Assembly: GCA_025352695.1 (NCBI GenBank)
Contig: JANXSK010000212.1
Span: 1 to 33,402 of the forward strand
DNA from: Ferruginibacter sp.
GTDB taxonomy: Bacteria; Bacteroidota; Bacteroidia; Chitinophagales; Chitinophagaceae
Direction of reading: 5' to 3'
DNA: 33,402 bases
Part shown: positions 23,408 to 32,513 of the stretch, piece after piece
Layout of the letters: each line of letters starts with the position of its first letter
Numbering within the stretch: the stretch's first letter is position 1
Translations under genes and position numbers: made by a program
Notes under the pieces: generated by a model
Database searches by the model: none
Told to the model about the DNA's origin: nothing
The model's input: only the letters and a program-made list of their open reading frames with translations

Positions 23408-24412
23408 ATGAGAAAATTAGTTTTAATTACCTGTACACTACTATTTACTATATTAGTTAAAGCACAGGATCCCCACTTTTCACAATTTTTTGCTTCGCCG
23501 CTAACTTTAAATCCAGCTTTTACTGGAAAGTTTGATGGTCAATGGCGGGTTGCTGCAAACCACAGAGATCAATGGCCTTCCATTCCAAAAGCTTATGTAA
23601 CTACCAGCGCTTCTATAGATTTTGGTATTTTAAAAAATAAAATTCCTGAAGGGGATGTATTTGGCATTGGCATTTCAGGCTTGAGCGACCAAAGCGCTGA
23701 TGCTGCCTTAAAATTAAATTATGGTTCCCTGTCTTTAAGTTATCACAAGGCTTTGGATGAAGATGGATACAATACCATTGGAGGAGGTTTTCAAGCTACC
23801 TATTCAAGTGCTATTTTAGATTTTACTAAATTAACTTTTGAAGATCAGTTAACACAAAACGGATTTACAGGAACCACGGCAGAAAACCTCAATAATGGAA
23901 ACAATCAAAATTACTTTGATTTAAATGCAGGGCTTTTGTATTCAGGTTCTACCAACGGTATTAATAATTTTTACCTCGGTACTTCCATTTATCATATTAA
24001 TAAACCAAGCTTAAGTTTTATTGATAAAACCTGGAATTTATCTTCCAGAATGACAGTGCATGCAGGAGGTTCTTTTCCAATAGGCAACAATCTTTCTGTG
24101 TTTACATCCGCTATTTTTCAGTTTCAAAACAAAGCTACCGAAACTGTATTGGGAGGTGCTTTAGCAGCTAATCTTACACAAGATGACAATAACCCGGTAA
24201 GTGTTTATTTTGGCTCGTGGCTAAGGATTAGCGATGCAATTATACCTTACATTGGTTTAGAAATAAATGGCTTACGAATTGGTGCCAGTTATGATATTAA
24301 TACCAGCAGCCTTAAAGCAGCTACCAGCAGCAGGGGCGGTTCGGAGTTTTCTCTAATCTACATCAAAAAAGCAGCTACAAAATCAACAGGTATTCCCTGT
24401 CCTAAATTTTAA
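23408..24412 (+). CDS. PorP/SprF family type IX secretion membrane protein
   Basis: 334 residues with a signal peptide (about 1-19, ends VKAQ). The mature protein starts DPHFSQFFASPLTLNPAFTG, the signature of PorP/SprF proteins, followed by RVAANHRDQWPSI and alternating amphipathic strands (GGGFQATYSS, YFDLNAGLLYSG, LSSRMTVHAGGSFPIG) that suggest an outer-membrane beta-barrel. Relatives assist type IX secretion or surface attachment of particular cargo such as SprB. A lone PorP without a large adhesin gene beside it, as here, is common in Bacteroidota. A near-consensus -7 box, TATCTTTA, lies about 25 nt upstream of the start. Confidence 0.92.
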   Translation: MRKLVLITCTLLFTILVKAQDPHFSQFFASPLTLNPAFTGKFDGQWRVAANHRDQWPSIPKAYVTTSASIDFGILKNKIPEGDVFGIGISGLSDQSADAALKLNYGSLSLSYHKALDEDGYNTIGGGFQATYSSAILDFTKLTFEDQLTQNGFTGTTAENLNNGNNQNYFDLNAGLLYSGSTNGINNFYLGTSIYHINKPSLSFIDKTWNLSSRMTVHAGGSFPIGNNLSVFTSAIFQFQNKATETVLGGALAANLTQDDNNPVSVYFGSWLRISDAIIPYIGLEINGLRIGASYDINTSSLKAATSSRGGSEFSLIYIKKAATKSTGIPCPKF

Positions 24413-24449
24413 AGTTGCTGGTTTTGATTTGTTATTTCAATAAAATATA

Positions 24450-25058
24450 TTACTGAACAGGCTTTCCACTTACATATTTATTTCCCTTTATATAAAAACG
24501 ATATGGTAATAATGCATCCTCTCCGGCATAATCTACACCAATGCGCTTACTACTTCCAATTTGATCTTCAGCAATAAAATTATCAGCTGACATTATACAA
24601 ATATTTTCGCCCAGTAAATTTTCTCCTGAATAAATTTTATGTATGCCGAGCGCTTTGGCCACATTGCCAGGCCCTTTAGTTATTGTAGCATCTGTACATT
24701 TCTTTCCAGTTCGCTCAGTCATTGTATGTATACCTTCCAATGGTTCTACTGCTCTTATTAAAACAGCATCTGGAATTTCTTTTTTATTTGTAACAATATT
24801 AAACATTTGGTGAATGCCGTAACAAATATAAACGTACACTGTTGCCGGTTGCGCATACATATGCTCGTTACGTTGTGTCCGTTTCCCTTGCCACGCATGA
24901 GATGCTTTATCTGTAATTCCAATATAAGCTTCGGTTTCTACAATCTTTGCTGTTGTTATATATCCATCAAAATTTGTTTGTATTATTTTGCCAAGTAATT
25001 CACGGGCAATTTGTACTACATTTTTACGCTTATAAAATTCAATCGTTAATTTCTTCAA
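24450..25058 (-). CDS. DNA-3-methyladenine glycosylase (AAG/MPG type)
   Basis: 202 residues, matching bacterial Aag proteins. Recognised blocks are ARELLGKII (18-26), the catalytic Glu in IVETEAYIG with the following Tyr, DKASHAWQGKRTQRNEHMY, VYVYICYGIHQMFNIVT, LIRAVEP and GPGNVAKALGI. The enzyme removes alkylated purines and similar lesions in base excision repair. Transcription may start from TAAATTTG at 25079-25086 on the minus strand. It is convergent with the PorP gene, with 37 bp between stops and no clear terminator. Confidence 0.94.
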   Translation of the reverse strand: MKKLTIEFYKRKNVVQIARELLGKIIQTNFDGYITTAKIVETEAYIGITDKASHAWQGKRTQRNEHMYAQPATVYVYICYGIHQMFNIVTNKKEIPDAVLIRAVEPLEGIHTMTERTGKKCTDATITKGPGNVAKALGIHKIYSGENLLGENICIMSADNFIAEDQIGSSKRIGVDYAGEDALLPYRFYIKGNKYVSGKPVQ

Positions 25059-25078
25059 CTTATCTGTACTTTTAAATA

Positions 25079-25086
25079 CAAATTTA
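25079..25086 (-). promoter_or_regulatory. -7 box candidate for the glycosylase gene
   Basis: Minus strand TAAATTTG, an exact TAnnTTTG match, 20 nt before the start codon. No -33 box is evident. Confidence 0.35.
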
Positions 25087-25145
25087 TATTTAATCAGGCA
25101 TCCTATAAATAATCATCGATAATCAATAACCTTGAATAATTAAGC

Positions 25146-25910
25146 ATGTTAAAAGATATCATCATAGCGATACAGTCTTATCTGGAAGCACATCGGTTTA
25201 TTGTAAAGCATCGATTATGGAAATGGATTTTAATACCCGGAATACTTTATTCAATTTTATTTTGTGCAGGTATTTATCTTTTTTGGATCAGTAGCGGACA
25301 AGCCATAGATTCTCTTTTTTCAATTACAGGATTTAAAAAATGGATGTACACTATAGAAGGAAGCTGGTTAAAATTTCTTTTTATTTTTGGACAGGTAATT
25401 TTACAACTGGTGCTGTTGCTTTTTTATTTTTCGCTTTTTAAATTTTTATTTTTAATAATTGGTTCACCCTTATTTGCCTATCTAAGCGAAAAAACAGAAG
25501 CTATTATGGAAGGCAGAGATTACCCTTTCAGTTTTGCACAATTGCTACAAGATATTGCACGTGGCATAAAATTAGCTTTGCGAAATGCCCTTTGGCAAAC
25601 CGTGTACACGTTGTCTATTTTAATATTATCATTTATTCCTTTAATAGGTTGGTTTACGCCACTAATTGCATTGATTATTGAATGTTATTATCTGGGATTT
25701 GCCATGTTGGATTATAGTTGTGAAAGAAATAAATTATCAACATCCCAAAGCATAGATTTTATAGGTAAACATAAAGGCCTTGCTATTGGGAATGGCATTG
25801 TTTTTTACCTTATGCATGCTGTAATTATTGTAGGATGGATATTGGCACCAAGCTATGCAGTTGTTGCTGCTACCATTAGTTTTTATAAAACAAAGCCAGC
25901 AATTTTATGA
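25146..25910 (+). CDS. EI24 (CysZ-like) membrane protein
   Basis: 254 residues with four to six membrane segments: about 24-50 (WILIPGILYSILFCAGIYLFW), 75-118 (a long hydrophobic stretch ending LIIGSPLFAYLSEK), 145-190 (two helices) and 218-245. The SPLFAYLSEKTEAIMEGRDY and ALRNALWQTVY blocks fit the EI24 family, which includes the sulfate permease CysZ. Bacteroidota members are rarely assigned a substrate, so sulfate transport is only a possibility. Its stop overlaps the start of the methyltransferase gene by 4 bp (ATGA), showing translational coupling. Confidence 0.82.
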   Translation: MLKDIIIAIQSYLEAHRFIVKHRLWKWILIPGILYSILFCAGIYLFWISSGQAIDSLFSITGFKKWMYTIEGSWLKFLFIFGQVILQLVLLLFYFSLFKFLFLIIGSPLFAYLSEKTEAIMEGRDYPFSFAQLLQDIARGIKLALRNALWQTVYTLSILILSFIPLIGWFTPLIALIIECYYLGFAMLDYSCERNKLSTSQSIDFIGKHKGLAIGNGIVFYLMHAVIIVGWILAPSYAVVAATISFYKTKPAIL

Positions 25911-26608
25911 GTTCAACAGTATATTTAATTCCATCAGTGTTGGATGAAATGGCCATTAATACAATACCATTATACATTGTAGCTGCACTTAAGGATTGCC
26001 AGGTAATTTTTGCAGAAAACGAACGTACTGCCCGACGTTTTTTAAAAAGTATTTGTAAAGAAATTGTAATAGATGACTTTGAATGGTTTACCATTCATAA
26101 AGCAGAAGAGGAACAAAAAAACAGTTTGCGGCAAAAGATAAAAGAGCATAAAAATATCGCTATCATAAGCGAAGCAGGTTGCCCCGGCATTGCAGATCCA
26201 GGACAAATATTGATTGAGCTTGCACAGCAAATGAATATTAAAGTAAAACCTTTGGTAGGTCCAAGTTCAATTTTACTAGCCTTAATGGCAAGTGGTATGA
26301 ATGGACAACAATTTGAATTTGTTGGTTATCTGCCTATTGATAATGGTGAAAGAATTAAAGTGATTAAGGAGTTGGAAACTTTATCTCAAAAAAAAAGAAG
26401 TACCATTATTTTTATTGAAACGCCTTACCGCAATAACCAACTAATTGAAACGCTTTTAAGAACTTGTAAGTTAACAACAAAAATTTGTATTGCGGCAGAA
26501 CTAACCGGCACCAATGAATTTGTAAAAACAAAAACCGTTAGTGATTGGAAAAATGAAAAAAACGACTTTCATAAAAAGCCAGTTATATTTTTACTATTAG
26601 CTGTGTAA
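25907..26608 (+). CDS. RsmI-like SAM-dependent methyltransferase (tetrapyrrole methylase fold)
   Basis: 233 residues of the tetrapyrrole methylase fold. The motifs follow the RsmI order: VYLIPSVLDE at the N-terminus, FAENERTARRFLK (RsmI: AEDTR), IAIISEAGCPGIADPG, the SAM-binding GPSSILLALMASGMNG, and FEFVGYLP. True RsmI is about 280 residues and 2'-O-methylates C1402 of 16S rRNA. This shorter version lacks part of the C-terminus and belongs to a Bacteroidota group often present besides a full RsmI, so the target may differ. It overlaps the EI24 gene by 4 bp and is convergent with the next gene, 7 bp away. Confidence 0.88.
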   Translation: MSSTVYLIPSVLDEMAINTIPLYIVAALKDCQVIFAENERTARRFLKSICKEIVIDDFEWFTIHKAEEEQKNSLRQKIKEHKNIAIISEAGCPGIADPGQILIELAQQMNIKVKPLVGPSSILLALMASGMNGQQFEFVGYLPIDNGERIKVIKELETLSQKKRSTIIFIETPYRNNQLIETLLRTCKLTTKICIAAELTGTNEFVKTKTVSDWKNEKNDFHKKPVIFLLLAV

Positions 26609-26615
26609 ATATTAT

Positions 26616-27041
26616 TTACCGAACGATGGCTTTCATCATTATAATCTTATCAACAATAAATGGACTAAAGCCTCTCCAAGGCAATGATCCTTTGTATTCT
26701 TTATAATGCAGATCAAAATAATTGCCGCTATTGTTCATCAATATATTTGCAATACTGTCATTTGTTACAGAAAATTCAAATTCGTAAGATTGAATGCCCC
26801 CAATAGTTTGTGCACGAAAACCAGATTGTATTAATTTACCTTCATATGTTTTAAAAATATTTCCTTTTTTTACAACATAATTCAGTTCGCCAGATTTTAC
26901 GCCTTCTCCAAATACATAATAAAATTGCCACCAAAAAATAAAGGCAAATACTACAATTGTTATAAATGCAAACCAACGAATAAATTTAATAAAACCACTG
27001 GTCTTTTTAGGTTGCAAAGCTGCAGATTTAAAATCTTCCAT
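26616..27041 (-). CDS. Small single-pass membrane protein, unknown function
   Basis: 141 residues. A basic N-terminus is followed by one strong membrane helix (about 20-42, IRWFAFITIVVFAFIFWWQF). The rest looks like a small beta domain outside or inside the membrane: GVKSGELNYVVKKGNIFKTYEGKLIQSG, then YEFEFSVTNDSIA and DLHYKEYKGSLPWRG. The GELNYVVKKGNIFKTYEGKL pattern recurs in small Bacteroidota membrane proteins known to me only as hypothetical. It lies 17 bp after the M28 peptidase gene and is probably co-transcribed with it. Confidence 0.75.
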   Translation of the reverse strand: MEDFKSAALQPKKTSGFIKFIRWFAFITIVVFAFIFWWQFYYVFGEGVKSGELNYVVKKGNIFKTYEGKLIQSGFRAQTIGGIQSYEFEFSVTNDSIANILMNNSGNYFDLHYKEYKGSLPWRGFSPFIVDKIIMMKAIVR

Positions 27042-27058
27042 ATTAATTTTTAAGTTTA

Positions 27059-28432
27059 TTACAATCCGTATTTATCAACCAAATAAATTAATGCTGCCAT
27101 ACTTAGCGCACCTAAATTCAGTTCTCTTTTACTTACATTTTCAAAAACATCGCTGCTAGCATGATGCACATCAAAATAACGCTGACCATCAGGTTTTAAA
27201 CCAGCAAGTGCCGCGCCAACTTTTTTAAGCGGTCCTACATCTGAGCCACTACCTCCTGCGGCTAGGTCATATACGCCATAAGGATAAAATAAATTTTTCC
27301 ATTGTAGAACTTTGTTTATCTGGGCTTCATTCATATCCAGGCCAAAGCCACGTGGTGTAAATCCACCTTCATCACTTTCTAATGCAAACACATGTTGCTC
27401 TTTATTTTTTTCTGAAAGCTCCACGTATTTCTCGCCCCCACGGCCACCATTTTCTTCATTCATAAACATCACCGCCCTTATTGTTCTTTTGGGTTTTACC
27501 CCTGTAGCTTTTAGGGCTCTTAAAACTTCAATACTTTGTATACATCCTGCACCGTCATCCTGTGCCCCCTCTGCCAAATCCCAACTATCTAAATGGCCTC
27601 CAACAGTTATGATTTGTTGTGGAAATTCACTACCTCTAATTTCACCCACCACATTGTAAGAAATAGTATCCGTCAACATTTTACTTGTATTGGTAAAGGA
27701 GGCCTTTAATGGCAATTTTAATTTCAATTGTTTGCTTAACCATTCCGCATCATTAGTACTAATTGCTACCGCTGGAATTTTAGGGAATGAATCATTGTAT
27801 GCCATTACTCCTGTATGAGGAAAATCATCAGTATTGCTTGCTAAAGAGCGAACCATTAAGCCAATTGCACCATAGCTTGCTGCTTTTGAAGCTCCCGCCC
27901 ATCTTGAAATTCCACTTTCTCCATATGCCCTGAAAGTATTAATATAAGTTGGGTTCATTGCAAAATTTAAGAAAACAATTTTCCCCTTAATAATTACAGT
28001 ACCCAATTGCTCTAATTCTGTAAAACTTCTTACCTCAATTACCCCGGCACTAATTCCCTTTTTCCCAGTACCGTTAGAGTTCCCCAAAGCACACAAATGC
28101 AACGAATATTTTTCTTGGTTCGCAATCTGTATAAATCCCTTTTCTTTTTCGCCCCTAACCCAATGCGGCACCATACAAGGCTGCAGGTAAACAGTATCGG
28201 CACCGGCTTCTTTTAACATTCTTGCAGTTGCTTCTACAGCCTTTTGAGCTTTCGGCGATCCAGATAATCTTGGTCCTATTTTTTTACATAAAAAACGCAG
28301 GTTTTCGTAAGCCTGACCATTACTCATTACTTCATCCGAAATTTTTTTGATCGCAATAGAATCTTCTGTTTGCGCTAAACAAATAAATTGACTTAATAAG
28401 ATAATAAATGTCAATGCAGCTTTTTTTAACAT
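27059..28432 (-). CDS. Exported M28 family zinc peptidase
   Basis: 457 residues from the start used here; an in-frame ATG at 28456 would add eight residues before the signal peptide MLKKAALTFIILLSQF and is less likely. A PA-like insert lies at about 125-225. The M28 catalytic domain holds the zinc and catalytic residues: VGGHLDSWD (His, Asp), QDDGAGC (bridging Asp), FMNEENGGRGG (catalytic Glu and ligand Glu), ALESDEGGF (Asp) and YFDVHHASSDVFE (His). Such enzymes are periplasmic or secreted aminopeptidases or carboxypeptidases. The -7 box TATATTTG is at 28475-28482. Confidence 0.92.
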   Translation of the reverse strand: MLKKAALTFIILLSQFICLAQTEDSIAIKKISDEVMSNGQAYENLRFLCKKIGPRLSGSPKAQKAVEATARMLKEAGADTVYLQPCMVPHWVRGEKEKGFIQIANQEKYSLHLCALGNSNGTGKKGISAGVIEVRSFTELEQLGTVIIKGKIVFLNFAMNPTYINTFRAYGESGISRWAGASKAASYGAIGLMVRSLASNTDDFPHTGVMAYNDSFPKIPAVAISTNDAEWLSKQLKLKLPLKASFTNTSKMLTDTISYNVVGEIRGSEFPQQIITVGGHLDSWDLAEGAQDDGAGCIQSIEVLRALKATGVKPKRTIRAVMFMNEENGGRGGEKYVELSEKNKEQHVFALESDEGGFTPRGFGLDMNEAQINKVLQWKNLFYPYGVYDLAAGGSGSDVGPLKKVGAALAGLKPDGQRYFDVHHASSDVFENVSKRELNLGALSMAALIYLVDKYGL

Positions 28433-28474
28433 AATCTTAGTTGAATTAACAAACATACTGATTTAGGTGTAATA

Positions 28475-28482
28475 CAAATATA
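28475..28482 (-). promoter_or_regulatory. -7 box candidate for the M28 peptidase operon
   Basis: Minus strand TATATTTG, an exact match to TAnnTTTG. Transcription would start near 28469, about 36 nt before ATG 28432. Confidence 0.4.
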
Positions 28483-28653
28483 ATGAAGCAACTAATTTAT
28501 TAAATTATTGTCTAAATTATAATTGCTGCAGTGAGCTTGATAAAATCAAAGTTAAAATAAATTGACATTATTATAATGTTGAAGCAGAATATAGTATGGT
28601 TAATAAATCAGTAAATTGCAGCTAAATTAAAATTGCTGCTAAAAATATAGATT

Positions 28654-29772
28654 ATGAATATTGCAATTGTTTGTTACCCAACTTTTGGCGGCAGTGGTGT
28701 ACTGGCAACAGAATTAGGAAAAGCCCTGGCCGACAAAGGGCACTATATACATTTTATTACCTACCAACAACCTGTAAGATTAAGCCATTTTCACGCAAAT
28801 ATATTTTATCATGAGGTAAGGGTACCAACTTACCCTTTGTTTGATTACCCACCTTATGAAACGGCCTTATCAAGTATGATGGTGGATGTAATTACTAATA
28901 ACAATATCCAGTTGCTTCATGTACATTATGCTATTCCTCACGCTTCAGCAGCCTACATGGCTAAACAAATATTAGCTAAAGAAGGTAAAAACATACCAGT
29001 AATTACCACTTTACATGGCACTGATATTACACTGGTTGGCAGAGATAAAACCTACCGCCCTGTTGTTACTTTTTCAATGAATGAAAGCGACATTCTTACC
29101 GCAGTTTCTAATAACCTGAAAGAAGAAACTTATAAAAACTTTGCAATTGAAAAGGAGATTGAAGTAATTCACAACTTTGTAGATGTAAAACGTTTTAATA
29201 GAAAACCTGTTGATGCATTTAAAAAATTAATTGCCCCTAATGGAGAAAAAATAATTGTACATGCTAGTAATTTTCGCAAGGTTAAAAGAGTAGAAGATGT
29301 GGTAAAAGCTTTTTTATTGATCAATGAAAAAATTCCTTCTAAATTATTATTATTAGGTGATGGACCGGAACGTTCACCTATTGAAGCTGCAGCAAGGGAC
29401 AGCAATGCATCTGATGGGATTAAATTTTTAGGCAAACAAGAGCAAATGGAGGATATATTACCCATTGCAGATTTGTTTTTATTAACAAGCGAATATGAAA
29501 GTTTTGGTTTAGCAGCATTAGAAGCTATGGCTGCTGAAGTACCTGTAATATCGACCAATGCAGGTGGCTTACCAGAAATAATTATTGATGGTGATTGTGG
29601 CTATATGAGTAATGTAGGTGATGTAGAAGACATGAGTAAAAATGCAATACTAATTTTAAAAGATAAAGCAACACACAACCGATTTAAAGCAAATGCGCTT
29701 GCCCAAGCAAGAAAATTTGATATAGAAAATATTGTACCCCAGTATGAAAAATTATATCAACGCTTAATTTAA
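28654..29772 (+). CDS. bshA: N-acetyl-alpha-D-glucosaminyl L-malate synthase
   Basis: 372 residues, a GT-B glycosyltransferase of family 4. The opening IAIVCYPTFGGSGVLATELG, the FITYQQPVRL and HVHYAIPHA segments, TTLHGTDITLVG, and VIHNFVDVKRF are characteristic of BshA rather than other GT4 enzymes. The E-x7-E motif is E282-SFGLAAL-E290. BshA joins GlcNAc from UDP-GlcNAc to L-malate, the first step of bacillithiol, the low-molecular-weight thiol of Firmicutes and many Bacteroidota. No bshB or bshC is in the window. It is convergent with the EnvC-like gene, 3 bp apart. Confidence 0.93.
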   Translation: MNIAIVCYPTFGGSGVLATELGKALADKGHYIHFITYQQPVRLSHFHANIFYHEVRVPTYPLFDYPPYETALSSMMVDVITNNNIQLLHVHYAIPHASAAYMAKQILAKEGKNIPVITTLHGTDITLVGRDKTYRPVVTFSMNESDILTAVSNNLKEETYKNFAIEKEIEVIHNFVDVKRFNRKPVDAFKKLIAPNGEKIIVHASNFRKVKRVEDVVKAFLLINEKIPSKLLLLGDGPERSPIEAAARDSNASDGIKFLGKQEQMEDILPIADLFLLTSEYESFGLAALEAMAAEVPVISTNAGGLPEIIIDGDCGYMSNVGDVEDMSKNAILILKDKATHNRFKANALAQARKFDIENIVPQYEKLYQRLI

Positions 29773-29775
29773 TAG

Positions 29776-31116
29776 CTAGCGGCGTCTTAGCCAAACTTCA
29801 GGATTGACTTCGCTCTTTTCATTTTGAATCATAAGGTCCATTGCACCTATGCCATCTAAATTAGCCGCAACTTTTCCTATTGTCTGACCAGTTTGAACCG
29901 TTTGCCCTTTGGTTAAATTTACACCAGATAAATTACTATAACCCGTAAAATAACTACCGTGCTTTACTACCACCATTTGTACATCATCATAATTATTTAC
30001 CAATACAACTTCTCCACCAAAAATTACTTTTACCGGAGAGCCGATTTCACAACCAATAGAAATACCCTGGCTAATAATTTCAAGGCCACCAACTTTGTTA
30101 GGTCCGTAATGCAATAAAGTATAGCCTTTATCAACTGGCCATGGAAGCAGTCCTTTGTTTTTTATAAAATTATTATTTAAAGCTATCTCAGCATTTGTAT
30201 TTAAGAATACTTCTCCCGGAGTTGCAGATGCAGGCGTTACTTTTCTTGGTGCCTTTTCTATTGGCTTGGCATTGGCCTTATCTAAGCTATTGTTGGTGTT
30301 GTTATTTTTAGCAGCCTTCGTTTCTGCCTCCCTAATTTTTCGTTCTGCATTTACTTTAGCTGCGGTTTCCCTTTTTGCTTCTTCAACTGCTCTTCTAATT
30401 GCTGCTGTAATCGCATTGCTTACTTTTAGCATTTGCTTTTTTCTGGCTGCCACCTGGCTATTTAATTCCTTTCCTTGTGCTTTTAATAGCTTAACTACCT
30501 GGTTCTTTTCTTCTTGCTGGGTTTGTAAAATATCTACTTCTTTTCCTTTAATCTGTAACACCGCACTTTTCTTTTTCTTATTACCGCTTAATTCATTTAT
30601 TCTATTTTTTAATATCTCCTGGGTACGCAAAATATTTTCACCTTGCATTTCCCGGTAACTTCTATAACTTTTTAAATACGTTATTCTTTTGATGGCATCA
30701 TTAAAACTGGAAGCAGAAAATATAAAATTTAAGAAGTCGGAGTTACTCCTGTTCTTGTAAGAATAAATCATACTTTTCGCATAATCCTGCTTAAGTGTAT
30801 CCAGCAGTAACTGCATTTTATTAATGTCACGCTGAGATTTATAAATATTGTTATCCAATATATTGATATCTCTGTTTATATTTTCAAGTACATTTTCCTG
30901 TAAGCTTAATTTTTTATTAATCAAGGCAAGCGAACTGATATTCTCTTTGGTAGTTTTCTTATTTTTATTAAGTAGATCTTGGGTTTCTTCTATTTCTCTT
31001 TTCAACTGCTGGCGTTGCTTTTCCAGATCCTGCTGTTCTTTTGAGGCAGGCGATTGTGCAATCACAGCTAGGCTAAAAATAAATATTGAAAGAAAGGTGA
31101 AAACAATTTTAATCAT
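29776..31116 (-). CDS. EnvC-like murein hydrolase activator (degenerate LytM/M23)
   Basis: 446 residues. A signal peptide (about 1-20) is followed by a long coiled coil (about 22-280, rich in Lys/Glu/Gln, e.g. EQQDLEKQRQQLKREIEETQ), a linker, and a C-terminal LytM/M23-like domain from about 330. The zinc ligands of active M23 peptidases are missing: the HxGxDI position reads KVGGLEI, the AHL motif reads SNL, and the HxH motif reads AMDLMIQ. The architecture and the loss of ligands match EnvC, which activates amidases for septal peptidoglycan splitting. No amidase gene is adjacent. Confidence 0.87.
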   Translation of the reverse strand: MIKIVFTFLSIFIFSLAVIAQSPASKEQQDLEKQRQQLKREIEETQDLLNKNKKTTKENISSLALINKKLSLQENVLENINRDINILDNNIYKSQRDINKMQLLLDTLKQDYAKSMIYSYKNRSNSDFLNFIFSASSFNDAIKRITYLKSYRSYREMQGENILRTQEILKNRINELSGNKKKKSAVLQIKGKEVDILQTQQEEKNQVVKLLKAQGKELNSQVAARKKQMLKVSNAITAAIRRAVEEAKRETAAKVNAERKIREAETKAAKNNNTNNSLDKANAKPIEKAPRKVTPASATPGEVFLNTNAEIALNNNFIKNKGLLPWPVDKGYTLLHYGPNKVGGLEIISQGISIGCEIGSPVKVIFGGEVVLVNNYDDVQMVVVKHGSYFTGYSNLSGVNLTKGQTVQTGQTIGKVAANLDGIGAMDLMIQNEKSEVNPEVWLRRR

Positions 31117-31137
31117 GTGCTGAATTTACTGGATAAA

Positions 31138-31145
31138 CAAAAATA
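31138..31145 (-). promoter_or_regulatory. -7 box candidate for the EnvC-like gene
   Basis: Minus strand TATTTTTG, matching TAnnTTTG, 21 nt before the start and downstream of the hairpin at 31161-31189. This would make the gene a unit separate from the DUF4292 gene. Confidence 0.35.
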
Positions 31146-31160
31146 CTATTCAGTATGTAA

Positions 31161-31189
31161 ATAACAGTTTGAGTAAAGCAAACAGTTAT
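31161..31189 (-). terminator. Hairpin between the DUF4292 and EnvC-like genes
   Basis: ATAACAGTTTG (31161-31171) and CAAACAGTTAT (31179-31189) form an 11-bp stem with one A·A mismatch and a 7-nt loop. It is 20 nt past the DUF4292 stop. No clear T tract follows. Confidence 0.4.
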
Positions 31190-31208
31190 GCATAGTTACA
31201 AATAACGG

Positions 31209-32051
31209 CTACTTCAATTTATAATTTTTGGGAATATTAAATATTATAGTCAATTCTTTGTTAAACTCCCACTGTTTAAAATTTAGTTGAATGTCTAATT
31301 TGTTTTTTTCTGAAACAGTTATTTCGCGGTAAGTTGAAAAATTAAGACCATTATTACTTTCAAAATTATTGTACGTTATATCGGCAGTTCGATTATGATT
31401 GATGTCGACATCATCCAGCTTACTATGAACCAAATAATGATTATTTTTATCTATTGTTAATAAATTTTTAAAATATTTCCCTACCGTAGCCAACAAAATT
31501 TTTGATTCAGATTCTTTATAACTCACCACACTATCATCTAAAAAAACAGGGTTGCCTACTAATAAATTTTGTAAGGTTTTAAAATCAAAAGGTATTTCTG
31601 TTACTTCCTGCAAATAATCAATTGAACGATATTGCACCTTCTTATTTATTTTATCCAGAACAAAAACACTGTCTTTATTTACCAATACTCTAAATGCCTC
31701 GATATTAAAAACAGTAGCATATCCCGATATCCAGATAAGACTATCCTTTAATATTCGTACATAAGCCGTAATATTTGGCTGATTCCCTTTATTGTTTTGG
31801 TAATCAACTTTTATTTTGGCAGAAAATGTTTTAAAATCAATTTGCTTACTGTGTACATTGGATAATACATTTTTTACCATTAAAATAGAATCATCAGCCG
31901 ATGAGTTTGTAATAAGTACAGATACAGAATCTTTTTTTGAAACAGAAGCCTGGATTTTTTTTGCTGTTCTGCAACTACTGGTAGCAATTGTAGCGAGCAA
32001 ACTAAAAGTAATTAAGTGCCTGCTAAATAGCCAAGAAATACTGAATTTCAT
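31209..32051 (-). CDS. DUF4292 domain lipoprotein
   Basis: 280 residues. The N-terminus is a lipoprotein signal with TSSC (Cys about 27). The DUF4292 domain follows: DFKTFSAKIKVDYQNNKG, TAYVRILKDSLIWISGYATVFNIEAFRVLV, KDSVFVLDKINKKVQYRSIDYLQ, PFDFKTLQNLLVGNPVF. The family has a LolA/LppX-like half-barrel and is nearly confined to Bacteroidota. Its work is presumed to be at the outer membrane but is not established. It sits 13 bp after dut, an arrangement seen often in this phylum together with the M23/EnvC gene; a joint transcript with dut is likely. Confidence 0.88.
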   Translation of the reverse strand: MKFSISWLFSRHLITFSLLATIATSSCRTAKKIQASVSKKDSVSVLITNSSADDSILMVKNVLSNVHSKQIDFKTFSAKIKVDYQNNKGNQPNITAYVRILKDSLIWISGYATVFNIEAFRVLVNKDSVFVLDKINKKVQYRSIDYLQEVTEIPFDFKTLQNLLVGNPVFLDDSVVSYKESESKILLATVGKYFKNLLTIDKNNHYLVHSKLDDVDINHNRTADITYNNFESNNGLNFSTYREITVSEKNKLDIQLNFKQWEFNKELTIIFNIPKNYKLK

Positions 32052-32064
32052 TTTTTATGGATTT

Positions 32065-32508
32065 TTATTTTTTGCCGGTGTGTCCAAAACCTCCCTCGCC
32101 CCTCGTTGTTGAGTTTAATTGTTGTACCACCATCAAATCAGCCTTTGTAACTGTTGCAATAATCATTTGGGCAATTCTATCTCCGTGATTAATTATTTGA
32201 GGCTCGATACTCAGGTTAATCAATATAACTTTTATTTCACCTCTATAATCACTATCGATCGTACCGGGCGTATTTAAACAAGTAATCCCCTGTTTAATTG
32301 CAAGCCCACTTCTTGGTCTTATCTGTGCTTCGTATCCATCAGGCAGTTCTATAAATAAACCCGTTGGTAACAATGCACGTTCCAATGATTGCAATACAAC
32401 CGGTTGCTCCAGATTGGCCCTTAAGTCCATTCCCGCTGATCCTTCGGTGGCATAAGTGGGCAAATCGTTGTTAGATTGATTAACAATATTAATCTCTATA
32501 TTTTGCAT
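32065..32508 (-). CDS. dut: Deoxyuridine 5'-triphosphate nucleotidohydrolase
   Basis: 147 residues, the size of a trimeric dUTPase. All five family motifs are present: GSAGMDLRA (1), RPRSGLA (2), [16 protein letters not shown] (3, with the catalytic Asp), GDRIAQMI (4), and the C-terminal [11 protein letters not shown] (5), which closes over the active site. It cleaves dUTP to dUMP and pyrophosphate, keeping uracil out of DNA and feeding dTMP synthesis. An exact -7 box ends 5 nt before the ATG, so the mRNA may be leaderless; read-through from ispF, 68 bp upstream, is the alternative. Confidence 0.96.
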   Translation of the reverse strand: MQNIEINIVNQSNNDLPTYATEGSAGMDLRANLEQPVVLQSLERALLPTGLFIELPDGYEAQIRPRSGLAIKQGITCLNTPGTIDSDYRGEIKVILINLSIEPQIINHGDRIAQMIIATVTKADLMVVQQLNSTTRGEGGFGHTGKK

Positions 32509-32513
32509 GGGAG

